Of a stretch of DNA of 64,000 bases, positions 45,993-58,059 are shown one piece after another. The notes beneath the pieces are model-generated. The model was given only the letters and a program-made list of their open reading frames with translations, did not search any database and had not been told where the DNA came from. Every line of letters begins with the position of its first letter. The stretch's first letter is position 1. The stretch comes from Rattus norvegicus (Eukaryota > Chordata > Mammalia > Rodentia > Muridae). Position numbers and translations under genes: made by a program. Location: NCBI RefSeq assembly GCF_036323735.1, contig NC_086027.1, positions 90,652,662 through 90,716,661 of the forward strand, written 5' to 3'.

Positions 45993-46769
45993 CAAATATT
46001 TTGCATATGCATATTAACTATATATCAGCATTCTAGGCATAGAGTTAATAGACTTGAGTTTAGCAACTAAGCTGTCACTAATTGTTGTTCTGGGAAATTG
46101 TTCTCACACCTTCATTTGCCTACATTGAAAGGAAGTTTATTGCTTCAGTCTTAATTCATTGCATGTGAATTCCATTTAAACAGCTTTATGAATAAGTATA
46201 CCTTTTTTGTAGCTGTGCAGATTTTTCAAAGTATTTCCTGTGGCTTTACATTGTAATAACTCTGGAGAGAAATCTGATATGACAAATAAAAATTCCTGAA
46301 TGAACAAAGGTGAGAATTGTGTTGCATAGGCGCCATATCGCCAAGGTCTGAAGTTGCTTAAGCCGAAAGTATAAAGCCTAGGCTATGTCTTCGATCCCTG
46401 TGGACAAAGGCTGGATTCTGTAGGAAGTGGGACAGCTGTTGTTCAGCTATGCTGTGAGAAGAGAAAAATCTCTACGGATTTCACAGGGATGCACAGTCCA
46501 CCCTTCTCCGGTTGTCAGCATTTCACTCATTCCTTAATGCCTACCTCAGAGCCCATTGTTCTCATGACAACAGCTGGTGAGGCTCCCTCAACTTAATCAC
46601 TTTATGCCTTCTGCGTGCAACCACGATGGGTATTTTATCATGTAATTTCATGTGTAATAAGTTCCCGTTCTTTTTATAATGTCCTAGTTTTTCTGTGAAT
46701 TCTTGCAACCGAACACTCAAGTATAACAAATTGGGCTAATCAGCTTGAAACCCTCATTTTGGGAGGCCC
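45993..46769. other. Unassigned non-coding DNA
   Basis: No gene or repeat family is recognised. Confidence 0.4.
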
Positions 46770-47725
46770 TCACTTATTTTTTTCTTTCCATAATTTATTG
46801 TTTTATTCACATTGCACCAAACCCACCCTTACAAATCCCTCCCCTATTACCTCCTTCTCTTTTCCTCAAAGAGGGGGAAGCCCCTCTTGGGTACCACTCC
46901 ACCCTGAGCCATCTAGTTCCAACAGGAACCTAAGCACCTTCTTTCCCACTGAAGCCCAATCAAGCAGCCCAGTAGAGGAAGTCCATTCAGTAGCAGGCAA
47001 CAGAGTCAGAGACAGCCCTCACTCCAATTGTTAGGAGTCCCACATGAAGACCCAGATGCATATCTGCTACAAGTGTGGAAAGGGAGCAGGGCTCAGCCCC
47101 AGCATACTCTGTGGTTGGTGGCTCAGCCTCTGTGAACGCCCACAAACCCAGGCTAAGTTGACTCTGTAGATCTTCTTGTGATGTCCATGTCTTCTCCAGC
47201 TCAATTTTACCCCTATGCTTGCACAAGACTCCCCAAACTCCTACTGATGTTTGGCTATGGGTCTCTGAATCTGTTTTTATCTGCTGCTGACAAAGCTTCT
47301 CAAAAGACGGATATTCTAAACTCCTGTCTGCTAGCACAACAGAGTATTAGTAGTAGTGTCTAAGGTTAGCTCTCTCATGGGATGGTCTAATGTTGGGCCA
47401 GTCATTGGTTGGCCATTCCCTCAGTCTCTGTTCCAACGTTATCTCTGCTCACCTTGTAAACAGGACTACTTTGGGATTGAAAGATTTCTTTGATGGTTTG
47501 ATGTCCCTCTCCTTCCATTCACCATCCTGCCTTACTACTTCAGTCTCTATCTCCTTCTGGTAGGAATCTCAGCTAGAGTCACCCCATAGACTCCCTGTAG
47601 CCTTCCCCATCTCAGGTCTCCAACTAGTTCCAAAGATAGCCCTTCCCCTGACACCTGATTGTCATCCCCCTACCCCTCCTCACTCCCGCTCCCATCCAGT
47701 TCCCTCTCTCCATCCACCTCTGATG
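46770..47725 (-). mobile_element. Lx-type L1 3'UTR, about 0.95 kb, antisense
   Basis: A T-rich end at the left (46775-46810) corresponds to the L1 tail. The order 'TCCCTCCCCTATTACCTCC', 'GAGGGGGAAGCCCCTCTTGGGTACC', 'CAACAGAGTCAGAGACAGCCC', 'AATTGTTAGGAGTCCCACATGAAGACC', 'TTTGGCTATGGGTCTCTGAATCTG', 'GGGCCAGTCATTGGTTGGCCATTCCC' and 'GTTCCCTCTCTCCATCCACC' is that of the old murid Lx 3'UTR in reverse. Divergence is moderate and there is no coding part. Short plus-strand frames across it are shadows. Confidence 0.87.
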
Positions 47726-47899
47726 ACTGTATACACATCCTTAGAAAAAACTTTTCCTTAATTTTTTTTCATGCAACTCTACTTTTGAACTTAACCTTAA
47801 CTTCGACAATCCCTAAAGAATATGTAGGTTTGTATTCATCTGTGATCTACTACATGCCTGTTTTAAAAAACACTCCTAAGTATTACAGCCTTCAACTGT
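47726..47899. other. Unassigned DNA next to the Lx fragment
   Basis: The 89-codon frame at 47659-47928 starts inside the Lx fragment and has no domain. The sequence could be further Lx but is not recognisable. Confidence 0.35.
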
Positions 47900-48115
47900 C
47901 CAAAGCGGGTATTGGCAAACACATTTAGTAAATGGATAGACAGTAACTGTCTTAGGCATATGGCCATATATTCGCTGTAGCAGTTATTAAATTCTGTCAT
48001 GATACTGAGAAAGCACAATTGACAATTCCTAAACAGATGGACATGACTTCCACAAATAAAACCTTATTGACAAAAAAAACAGGTAGTCACTGATCAATTT
48101 CCCAATCCCTAGCCT
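47900..48115 (+). mobile_element. Ancient mammalian interspersed repeat remnant
   Basis: 'TTGGCAAACACATTTAGTAAATGG', 'GCATATGGCCATATATTCGCTG', 'CAATTGACAATTCCTAAACAGATGGACATGACTTCC' and 'AAATAAAACCTTATTGACAAAAAAAACAGG' follow a widespread mammalian repeat whose intact form reads '...GGCCATACGGTCTCTGTCGC...AATAAAACTTTATTTACAAAAACAGG'. I do not assign the family. Confidence 0.6.
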
Positions 48116-49987
48116 AAATTCAATTTAAATAGGATCTTGTCAGTATATAATGTTCCCATGAAGGACCATTTGCTTGATTTATAAAATATTATTTTGTGTT
48201 TCTTCTACTTCCTTTCCATATGAGATTCTCAATTTCTCCAGATGCCCCGTGAGTCTTATCTTTTCATTAGATCTCTCTAAACATAATTCATACAAACTTT
48301 AACACCTTTTATGAGGGAAAGGGTAATAAAAAACATTTTTATCTGTGTGAATGAAAGGACTTATTCAGAGGAAAGTACAAGTTTCTTGCTTCTGAGGCAG
48401 CATGCTGGGAGTGTAGCCCCTGTTCCAACTTGTTTGCTCTCGGTTTGTTGATAAATCACATATAAATTTGTGTAAATGAATGGTTTGCTGTCTTTTTAGT
48501 GTTACTTTCCCTAGGAGACCAGACTTAAGTGATGTCTGAATCTTTACTTTGTTTGCTTGTTGTTGCTGTGTTTAAAGATTACTATCCTCTGGGAATCTCT
48601 CCCAAGGGATCTGTGGATCTGAGGGACTTTCACATGCTTCCTGTCTAAGTGGAGGGATCCAGTGAGTGAACAGCAGCCACATTCAAAGCCCTTGGAGAGT
48701 TGATTGCTTTACCCTTCTGCCTAGATGACTCAACTCTCAAACTTAAAGAGAACCTGATGACCTTGCCCTATTCATATATCAGACTATTCCCTGTCTATCA
48801 CCTGTGTTTAAATGCACATTTTTCTCTCCTGGCAGAGACTATGCTTTTCAACTTCTTGTTTCCAACATGTTTATCCCATCACATGAGCCCATTCCTATTA
48901 GATGCCATTCTCACTATTCACAAACACTGCCCCACCACTTTCAGACTGCTTTCTTCAAACATTGGCTGTGGTTCAACCTTTTAATCACAATTATGCACAT
49001 GTTAAGATTCCTTGTAATGATTAACAGCCAAGTTGGAACAGAATTTATTGGGAAAGAGCATAAACCCCCAAGTTACTTGTTGATATAACAGCAAAAGAAT
49101 TACACAAAGAATTTACTAGTCACTATATTACCCACTAAACCAGTTCTCCTTGTGGGAGCTGCTTAGTGTTAGGGTCAAAGTTGAGCCATCTGAGGCATCC
49201 CTGCCTTTGATAATCCACAATTATCTCCCTGGCATGAAGCAGAAGCTAACAGTAACAACGACAGCCCCTTCCTTCACACGGATAACGTTAAGTGAGAGCC
49301 ACTTTGAAGCTCCTGTGAGAAAGAGTTAGTGAGGTCAAATGGGCTTTAGACTCAGAGAATCCCAAGCTTTCCTGAAAGATGTAGAACTTGTACTATGAAA
49401 GGAATTCCATAAATAACAGTTATTAAAATGTCAGAAAAATGGTTAAATGATAGCCATGTAAAACAGAGCCCCTGTTTAAATTTTTCAAACAAGTCACCAT
49501 CACCTTAATAGGAAAAATATGTGTTTGCTAAACTCATGGCCTCAATTCTGCTCTCAGTAAAAACCTAGATTTTTCTGCTTTAGTCAATGAAGCCTGTGTG
49601 TGGGCAAGGAGTGTACACTCTCAGGGTAATGAAGGAGACAGAGATGGTAGAGTTGTAAGCATTTCAAGGAAAGCTTAGAAACAGGGATGAGGACTAGCCT
49701 GTGCTCAGCAAATACACAGAGAAAAAGTTTCATAGTCTTTAAAAGCAGCATGAGTCCTGATTAGCTCACATATCCCAGGATACTCTGTTTTTCTTAATCA
49801 CATCATGAAAGTTTTCTAGTACCATTCAGTTTTAAGTCCAACTGAATTCACTACCAACTTAAATTTCTTATACTGTGTCTCAAAAGTGACTCAGTTTTTA
49901 AGGAGGTTGGTTAACCTCATGTTGCAGAGACTACACCTACTCTCTTTCATAATAAGAAGATGTGGTCTTTGCTTACATTGACACTGG
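48116..49987. other. Unassigned non-coding DNA
   Basis: Two plus-strand frames of 94 codons (48700-49088) overlap in different registers and have no domain. No repeat family is recognised. Confidence 0.4.
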
Positions 49988-50212
49988 CATCTGTGACAGT
50001 TTGTCAACTTGAGGTAGTATAGAATCACCTGGGGAAAAAGTCCCAATGAGTACTTGTTTAGATCAGGTTTTCCTGAAGACATATCTGTGAGGGAAATTAT
50101 CTGGCAAGGTTTATATGTATTCATTTATTCTCTCTGTGTGTCTGTCTTCCTTTGTGTCTCTCTGTCTCTCTGTCTCTCTCTGTCTCTCTCTGTCTCTCTC
50201 TGTCTCTCTCTC

Positions 50213-50268
<56 letters not shown>

Positions 50269-50440
50269 CCTGGTTTTGGATTGACTAGCTGCTTCAGATT
50301 CTTGGCTTGACTTCCCCACAATGATGGACTGTAACCTGAAACTCTAGCCAAAATAAAACAAAGAAACACACCCCCCCAAAAATATGCTCTCCATAAACGT
50401 TTTTGTCAGTATTTCATTAAAACAGCAAGAACTAAGACAG
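49988..50440 (+). mobile_element. Rodent interspersed repeat expanded by a microsatellite
   Basis: The left end 'ATCTGTGACAGTTTGTCAACTTGAGG' with 'GAATCACCTGGGG' and 'TGAAGACATATCTGTGAGGG', and the right end 'GGCTTGACTTCCCCACAATGATGGACTGTAACC', 'AGCCAAAATAAAAC' and 'AACAGCAAGAACTAAGACA', delimit one copy of a common rodent repeat (same family as 33040-33206). The middle has been replaced or expanded by TCTG/TCTC and CA repeats (50128-50268). Confidence 0.7.
50128..50268. repeat. (TCTG/TCTC)n(CA)n compound microsatellite
   Basis: About 90 bases of TCTG/TCTC units run into 25 CA units (50219-50268). The overlapping frames on both strands (LSLSLSVSLC / CVCVCV) are repeat translations. Confidence 0.97.
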
Positions 50441-52309
50441 CATACATCACTGAGTTCAATGGTGGAATGTATGTCAAGGGACATAAAAACATGTATTAGC
50501 TCAATGAAAGAAGATAGTTTGGTATCATACAGTCGACATAATTTCAGCTCAGTATAATAAATTAATCTATACAAGAAAGTTTTATAGTTTAACAACTAAA
50601 CTTTTAAGAATAAAGGGTGTGTGCTATCACCCTTGGTACAACTGAGGACCCAATTCTCTAAGCCCCACCCAAGGAAGAAGTTGGTGGTTTACCCAAGTTG
50701 CATGTTAGAAAGGCAGAGTGATCTATAACTGAGTCTATGACAAAAACTGAAGACCTAGATCACAATGAGACATTTCTCTCTGTGTGCCATGGCTTTGCTT
50801 CTCTATACACAGTGTGTCTGCTCTCGTGCTTCCCAACCTGGCAAAGAGCAAACATGACTTTTTCCTTCTGGCTTCTACTGTTATTCAGGAGGACTACTGT
50901 TGGCTAGCCCAGCTCAGGCACTCCATTTAAAAGGCATTGGCTCAATGTTCCATTTAACTAGCTTATTTATTAAGTCTTTGAGATTTGACAGATCTGGGAT
51001 CTATTGGAAGGTGTTGATATCTTATAATTAGTAATCCTGACTACTGTATTGGCTACAAAAACGCTGGAGACGACTTGTCTGGAAAAGTGAAAGACCACAA
51101 TGGTACCCTGGGAGCAGACTCCCTACCTGTGAATAGTGCTCATTAGATACTGATTCTGGGACCAGTAGTTAGCATCTCCAGCGCCCTAGGCATTCAGATG
51201 GCAGGTTTCTTTGCATAAAACAAGCTGTAAAAAGTAGATCTCAAACCTATACCCCATACATAGAAAGTTACACATTTAAATGTCATGCTTAGGTGGCCAT
51301 CATCTTTAGTGCTAAATCTTCTGTCTTATGGTAGCTATTAAAAGGCGGTAAGAATGTTTACTTCCAGGATGAAAGAGCAGTCCTCAGGGGGCTTATAATC
51401 CTCACTATGATCCACCTTAGTCCACCACCCACCTCTCCTAGTCATTCCAAATGGCTATACCTTCCCAGAAACAGGCCAGCTTTGACAACCAGCCTGTAGG
51501 CTTTGCACTTAGTAAGCCTCCACCTGAATTACCTTTCTGTCCATGGATAGTTCACCCACATTTGATGTATCCTGGATTCCCAGTTTCCATCATTTTCTCA
51601 GGAAGCACAGATTGCCTTGCCTGGCTTTATCTAAGTAGATCAGAATAATCATTATCTTGAATTTCATTCTTTTTTTTTCCTCAGGAATTTGCATTCTTCT
51701 GCTTGGATGAAAAGGGGGACAGTGTTTCAATGAAGTTTCATTTGACTCCTTGAGTCAGCAATCAATAGGATACAGTAAGGATTTGGTAAGATTAAATTTC
51801 CTTTGTTTCAAACTTTTCTGCATTGAAGCATGAAAAGCGACTATGCTATTCCATAATAGAAAAAAAAGTCAGAATTGTCAGCTCCCCATGTATGTGAGCA
51901 TAGTAATGTCACTGGACAAGAAAGGTTACCGTCCATTATCTTCTGAATGCTTTAGCCATTTATAATGGCTTACATCTATGAGTTTGGTACACAGACCCAC
52001 CAGTTCTAAGGATAATATATGCTTTCATCTATGCATAATTCCCCATCTTTACTTTAACAAGTGTCATTAGTCCCTGGAAATAACCCCTGCGTCTATCGTT
52101 CAAAAGAGAGCTTGTTCTACACACAAACTAAATGCTGCATGCATGATATCTCATAGAGTAGAAAGGGAATATTACAGGGACAATCAGCTTCTTTATCACT
52201 ACAAAAACATTTCCAAAAGACATCAAAAACGTGTCCTCTTTGCATAATTTGATTGATGATAATGTGTTATGTTATTACTTAGCACAAAAAGAGATTTAAA
52301 ATTTTCACT
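50441..52309. other. Unassigned non-coding DNA
   Basis: No gene is recognised. 'TTACCCAAGTTGCATGTTAGAAAGGCAGAGTG' near 50690 is faintly MIR-like but too short to call. Confidence 0.4.
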
Positions 52310-52342
52310 TATATATATATATAAAATTTCAATTATATATAT

Positions 52343-52390
<48 letters not shown>
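52310..52390. repeat. (TA)n ... (TA)n(AG)n compound microsatellite
   Basis: Two short TA runs (52310-52324 and 52333-52345) separated by AAATTTCAAT, then 22 AG units (52347-52390). Confidence 0.95.
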
Positions 52391-52393
<3 letters not shown>

Positions 52394-53129
52394 TGCCTAA
52401 TCAGTCAAAAGCAGAGCGAAGGTATAAACAACCCACTCTTCTCCAGGGTATTAAGTACAATGCTTCCCTCAATAACACCGAGACAATTACACCAAAAATA
52501 CCCCGTACCTTATAGAGTGTGCATTACATAAAACCCCAAAGGGGGAAAAGCTTTAGAAATTTCCTACACCCAATAAACTACATGTAAATCTTATAGTAAA
52601 GTGTATCCTTCCAAAATTAAGAGAGTAAAACTGACTCCATTAGTAAACAGTATTTTTGTCTCTCTAAAAAAATTTAATGGCAATTCAATGATTAAAAAAT
52701 ATACTTTTTACACATATGTAAAGATAATTTTTTAAAATGTATTGAAATATATAGTTCATTCATTTAATTTTAAGTAAGAATTATAAGATGTCGTGACGGC
52801 TATTGGAATTCAATTTTTAACCTACTCTATCAGGGAGTTTGTCCCCATAGAAGATTGACTGTCTTTCACTCAGCAGGAAATAAAATGATGAAGCTATTCT
52901 TCTAATGGTGGGGTCCTGAGAGATTTCTCCTACAATTCCACATTAGCATGTTAAACTGGAGTTGACATTGTGCAATCTTGTTTAGGAGACCTTATTGTTA
53001 AGATTTCATAGATGCAGCTCCCTGTTATATATAAAAGACACTATATGGTTGATGATATCCTGGTCGTCTATCTCTTCCAAATTTTACTATGTTCCCTGAA
53101 CTATAAATGTAGAAATGTATCAACTGCAG
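52391..53129. other. Unassigned AT-rich non-coding DNA
   Basis: No gene or named repeat is recognised. Confidence 0.4.
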
Positions 53130-53689
53130 ATAGGTGCATCCAACTGTGGTGTGTACTTTTATGCTTTACCTGCCTTTGCTCTGGGAGGTGACCATACTAT
53201 CAGCCCCCTCCTGGCTTCCCTTTAATCCTTGGATAAAAGACACAACTCACAGTTGTTCATTTTCATCTTGCCTTCTGGCACAATTGCTGGGTGCTACTAT
53301 CTCGCACCTGGAAAAGTGTTCCCTTATCAATTTCTTATCTCTGTTTCTCCCACCTGCCCCAAACTTCAGTGGCTAGTCCCATCTAGCTCCTGCCAAACAT
53401 CCATGACAAGCCCTGTAGTAGTGTCCACAGGCCCCAGCTCCCCACAAGACCTCACATGGTTGTCTGGTTCTTCTCTCTCCAAAGCATAGTGAACTCCTTT
53501 TCTCCTTCTTTTCATTTCCCCTTCCTCCAGGGACCTGAAAGTCTCACCTGTACCCTCCATCCAGCAACTAGCCCATGACTTTAATGACAGATCAAGAACC
53601 AATGGGGGAATAGGACCTTAACAGCAAAACCACCCCCTACATCCAACCTCAAATGGTTATTCCTAAGTAAAAAAAAAATATGAACAACA
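53130..53689. mobile_element. Probable rodent interspersed repeat, family unknown
   Basis: Pieces such as 'GGCACAATTGCTGGGTGCTACTATCTCGCACCTG', 'GACAGATCAAGAACCAATGGGG' and 'CTGAAAGTCTCACCTGTACCCTCCATCCAGC' read like a dispersed rodent repeat I have met elsewhere but cannot name. Overlapping frames of about 80 codons in three registers argue against a coding role. Confidence 0.4.
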
Positions 53690-53890
53690 TTAAAGAGACT
53701 CAAAAGATTGTATTTATATATGCATGTATACATATACATAAATATTTAATGATAGTTAATGAAAAAGAGGTCATAAGGCAGAGAGGGAGGACACAGGAGG
53801 AGTTTAAGAGAGGAGGATATGGAATGAAAATTATCTAAATACAATACTCATGTGCAAAATTCTCAGAAAAATAAAATATATGTAAAAAAT
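53690..53890 (+). mobile_element. Old L1 3'-terminal fragment
   Basis: 'TTAAAGAGACTCAAAAGATTGTATTTATATATG', 'AAAAAGAGGTCATAAGGCAGAGAGGGAGGACACAGGAGGAG' and 'AAATTATCTAAATACAATACTC...CTCAGAAAAATAAAATATATG' follow the last 200 bases of old murid L1 3'UTRs, with the A-rich end at the right. Confidence 0.65.
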
Positions 53891-54456
53891 GTAATCTATA
53901 CTATAAAGTAATGGCTTTCAAGAGAGTAATGAAGTTGATTTCAAGAATAGTAAGACAAAGGATTTCATAAGTGTCAACAAGAATACAGGCTATAAACACC
54001 ACCACTGTTTCTGTGTATAGGGCTGATCCTTATAGGGTTTTGCAGCAGATGAACAAGAGAGATTCTGAGCTGACCTGTGTACTCTATGCTGAAGGACAGG
54101 AATATTTATGATAGAGTGGGATGGTTACAGCAATATTTACCAAACTAAGACCATAGACAATGTAGCTAGGGGAACACAGTCAGAACTGAGACAAGAAATC
54201 TCAAATTGATGATCCATGGGCCAGATTCAACACATAGGAAAACTTTGCTTTGGCCTAACTGGAATCATTAAATAATTGTTAATTTTTATATATAAGTCCA
54301 AACACCCAACTTTTTGTTAAGAAAAGTTTCAGCCATCATTTATGGCTAAGCAAAATTTTCTCGTGAGCAAAATGGATGAGCTTGTAAGTATCTAGATAGT
54401 TTCCTTCTTACTGCAATCCCCACAAGTACACTTTACTTCCAATAATTCATGCTCAT
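53891..54456. other. Unassigned DNA with a faint ancient repeat at 54200-54370
   Basis: 'GATGATCCATGGGCCAGATTCAACACATAGG' and 'TTTGCTTTGGCCTAACTGG' faintly recall a mammal-wide repeat. No gene is seen. Confidence 0.3.
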
Positions 54457-54479
54457 TATATATATATATATATATATAT
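54457..54479. repeat. (TA)n microsatellite
   Basis: Eleven TA units followed by palindromic ATATATGT-type AT sequence to about 54530. Confidence 0.95.
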
Positions 54480-57400
54480 CATATATATGTACTATATCAC
54501 ATGTGTAGTATATAGTATATACTATGTCAGTGAACAAGCTCATATAAACCAAGTCACCATTATAGAATAGAAAACCTGTCTAGCGAAACATTGAGCAACA
54601 ACCTTTGAAAGTGAAAAAAATAGCAAAGTTATAGACAACATCAAGTGCAATGCTAAGGCTGGAAACTGAAGTCACAGAAATTAAGGAATAAAAATCACAT
54701 CTTGCAAGTAATGTGATCAGAATGATATTTTAATGACCTGCACCTTGGAACACAGACGGGATGTCTTAGAGGGTAGGAAAAGGAAACTAGGAATAAGAGA
54801 AACAAAAGCTTACATTTAATTCTGCCTATTTACAAATCTATCTTTATCCTTTGCTTTAGAAAGCAACAACTGATAGCTTATAAAATGAGATACTCATGTA
54901 CTTACAAGCATGGGTTGTTTACCTAGTAATAATCACCTTCTTTCAAAGCTACATCATCTGAGACTCATTCCTCATCGGTCAAACCTTTGGAGATACTGAT
55001 GCAACCACCGCCTTGTGGGTTTTTTTTTTTTTTTGATCCAAAATTGTCCTTTCAGCCCAAATGTACTACAATTAAAGAAAGAAAAAAATCTTAGGTTATT
55101 TAGAAGGATAAAGCTTTTTGAAATGAAGTGTCTTTACACATAACCCTAGCCACTACTATTTCTTAGCTCAGCATATTTCCTGAGACCTTACATTATTTAT
55201 AATTTATAGAAGAAAAAATTAAGCAACCCCAGAGTATGCTCCAGGACACTTTGGGCTAGGACTATTAGGGATTTTTGAACATTGGTGTCAGACGATATTG
55301 GAAATCCTATTACTGTAAAATTGAACTCACTTGGGTTAACCTGATGGTGTCTTTCAGGAATATTTGACCACGAAGCACTCTCTTTCATCTTCTAGTTAAT
55401 TTGTCTATTCTTCTCTCCCACCCTTTTAACTTTTAGGTAAGTCTATGAGGCAATGTCTGTGGACCAGCTCTCCGGAGCAACAGAGTTGCCTTCAGCTGTA
55501 TGTCTCTCAGGCTCCTGCTTTCTAGATATATGCTGTAATCTTTCCAGATGTTTCTTTTTTCCCTTGATTCCTTTCTGTGAAAATTTCCAGCATGTTTACA
55601 AAATTATGAAAATCTGAGTCTGCCTCTAGGAGAAAACAGTTTCTGATTAGCTTTACAGTTGCTCCGCACTCCTAGTGGTTTGGTGAAAGTTATCCCTGTT
55701 TTATTTCATCAGCAGTATCGTAACCTTGCATATTATGTTAAAAATGTCACTGATGGTCAGTTCAATTTTACCACAATCTACTTTCTAATGTAGTGTTCAA
55801 GTTGCAAGATACATTTTAATTTGTTTTTCTGCCCTCCCTTGGTATCCAGTGAACAGACTCATTTTCCCAAAGTAAAGGAAAATGAAGAAAAACAGTTTCA
55901 AATACTCTGCAGCAGCCCTTTAAGTTGATTTAAGAACATAATTTGGGACTCTGGTAAGTGAAACACTCTCTCTGCCTGAGTTATACAAATATGGCAGTAC
56001 AAGGACTCCTGAGTCCTTCAAAAATTGACCATCTGGTTTCCAAGTTATATGATTATTTTCCATAAAAAATGAAAAAAATTTAAGTTAGGTATCAGTTCAC
56101 AAAATTCATAAACTTAATAGGAAAACCTTGATAGGATTTGAGTAATATTTTCCACCCAATGACTGCAACAGACAGTGGCTGAGGAAAGCATGACCAAAAA
56201 TAATATGCAAATGAAAAGCACATTGCTGGAAGGTTAGCTCAGGCTGGAAACAGATGTTTTAATTGATTTTATTGACAGCATTTCAAACCCACAACTCGGT
56301 CTTTCTGCCATAGCCTTCATCTCAGCACACAGTCTTGCCAAGGCAACGAATACCAGGAATAAACTCCTTCACCGTCCTGGCATGCCTCCATAGAGTCCGA
56401 CGGCCACTTGTTTCTAATCCTACCTACTCAGTGAGACTACCCAGGAAGCCCTTATCTGAAATAAACAACCTTTCCACCATAGTCCCCTCCCACCAACACT
56501 ATCAATACTCCTGCTGTGTCTTTTCTCTCTCTCTCTAGCAGATGTCATTCGGTAACATGTTCTATTCGTTACCTGTTGACACCACAGAGTGATAGTTTCA
56601 CTGACGGGCTGGCACTGACTTCTTAGAACCAAATACAGTGCTCGACATGAAGTAATTCTCAAAAAACAAATGAGCGTTTCCAAAGCTGAGAGAAAAATAT
56701 ACATTTCTTTTTTATTTTTCCTCAAGGCCTATCCTGATGCTCATTCATAAAAACCATGTCTCTGGAAATGGGAGTACTAATGACATTTATCTCATGCCTT
56801 CTTTGGTGTCTTTTTTATCTAACACAGCGTCTCTTTATCCACATTAACCCAGGGGTTTCCCACTTTCAGTGTTTTTACTCTCAAAGCAGATATCTGCTGG
56901 GGAAAATCATGCACAAAATAGATTGGAATTGGGTTCAAAATGGTCAACAGTACATGGACACTCATAGTACACTTTTATAAATGGCCTATCTCTTTACATA
57001 ATAAGCTTTTAAATCTTTAAACTGATTTGGATTCTGGCCACCCACTTGCAACATTCAAGGGATAGGCTTGCCTCATTTTCTTGGACATGGCTCTCTCATC
57101 TTCTCAAACCATCTCTGAAAAAGACAATGACCCAATTTGTCCCCAGTCCCTGTGTATACACACTCATCACCATGCATCCTCTTGGCTCTACATAGTGACT
57201 CTAACATTGACCTTGACTATGATACTTTTTAGTATAAGAAGTTATACCACCATGATGAGAAGATGCCAGAAATGGGCTTCTGGGAGAGGGCAAACATATG
57301 ACCTACCTGCCTCCATCTCTCCACTGGAAGAGTCAAATATCACTGGACATGTGAGGAGCACAACTGAGATCAGAGACAATACATGGAGGAGCACAGTCTG

Positions 57401-57664
57401 CATTTGCTACTTTCTTCTAAATCGCCCCATTTCAATAGACGTCTTTCAACATCCCAATATTCTACTCATCCCTTATCAAAGACTTGACTTGCTTGACTAT
57501 ATAAGTTACTATTTATCAGTCTTTTTACCCAGTGTTTCAAAATTGATGTTAATATATTTTACTTCCTTCAGTAGTCAAATGATAATTAAAAATGTAAATA
57601 ATTCCCTTGAAAGAGCACGTTCATAGATATAATCTCACCTCTCTGCTTTCTTCCATACCCACAT
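54480..57664. other. Unassigned DNA containing a 181-codon frame
   Basis: The frame 57081-57626 (plus, 181 codons) is the longest outside the L1. It has one hydrophobic stretch (about residues 36-52), no recognisable domain and ordinary AT-rich composition. It is within what chance gives in 64 kb, so I do not call a gene. The rest shows no repeat family I can name. Confidence 0.4.
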
Positions 57665-58040
57665 CTTAGCTACTTTTTTATTGCTGTGATAAAAACACTC
57701 TGACAGAAGCAGCTTAGGGAAGAAAGGGTTTGCTTCAGTTCACAGCTTTAGAGGAATGGAGTCTACTAGAGTTGGGAAGACATAACCAGAAGGAAAAACA
57801 TAGTGGCAGGACCATGAATCCACGGGTCACATTCCTATCCATGCACAGGAAGCAGAAAAGAAGAACACACAGTAAGAGGAAGATATAAACTCTCCCTATC
57901 TGCCCTCATACTTCTTCAGCAAGGCTTCACCTACTAAAGATTCCAAAACCTTCCCCCAAAAAGTACAACCACCTAGAAGTCAAGCATCCAGATATATTAG
58001 CATATGGGGAGGGGCCTCTCACCGAAGCCACCAGACTATA
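57665..58040 (-). mobile_element. Old rodent repeat related to 21183-21960
   Basis: 'TTTTATTGCTGTGATAAAAACACTCTGACAGAAGCAGCTTAGGG', 'AGGGTTTGCTTCAGTTCACAGCTTTAGAGG' and 'GCAGGACCATGAATCC...' follow a common rodent repeat beginning with 'TTATTGCTGTGATAAAACACCATGACC'. It shares its head with the copy at 21183 but has a different body, so it may be a relative rather than the same subfamily. Orientation is nominal. Confidence 0.6.
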
Positions 58041-58059
58041 TTTCTTGCCTTCCATTCAG

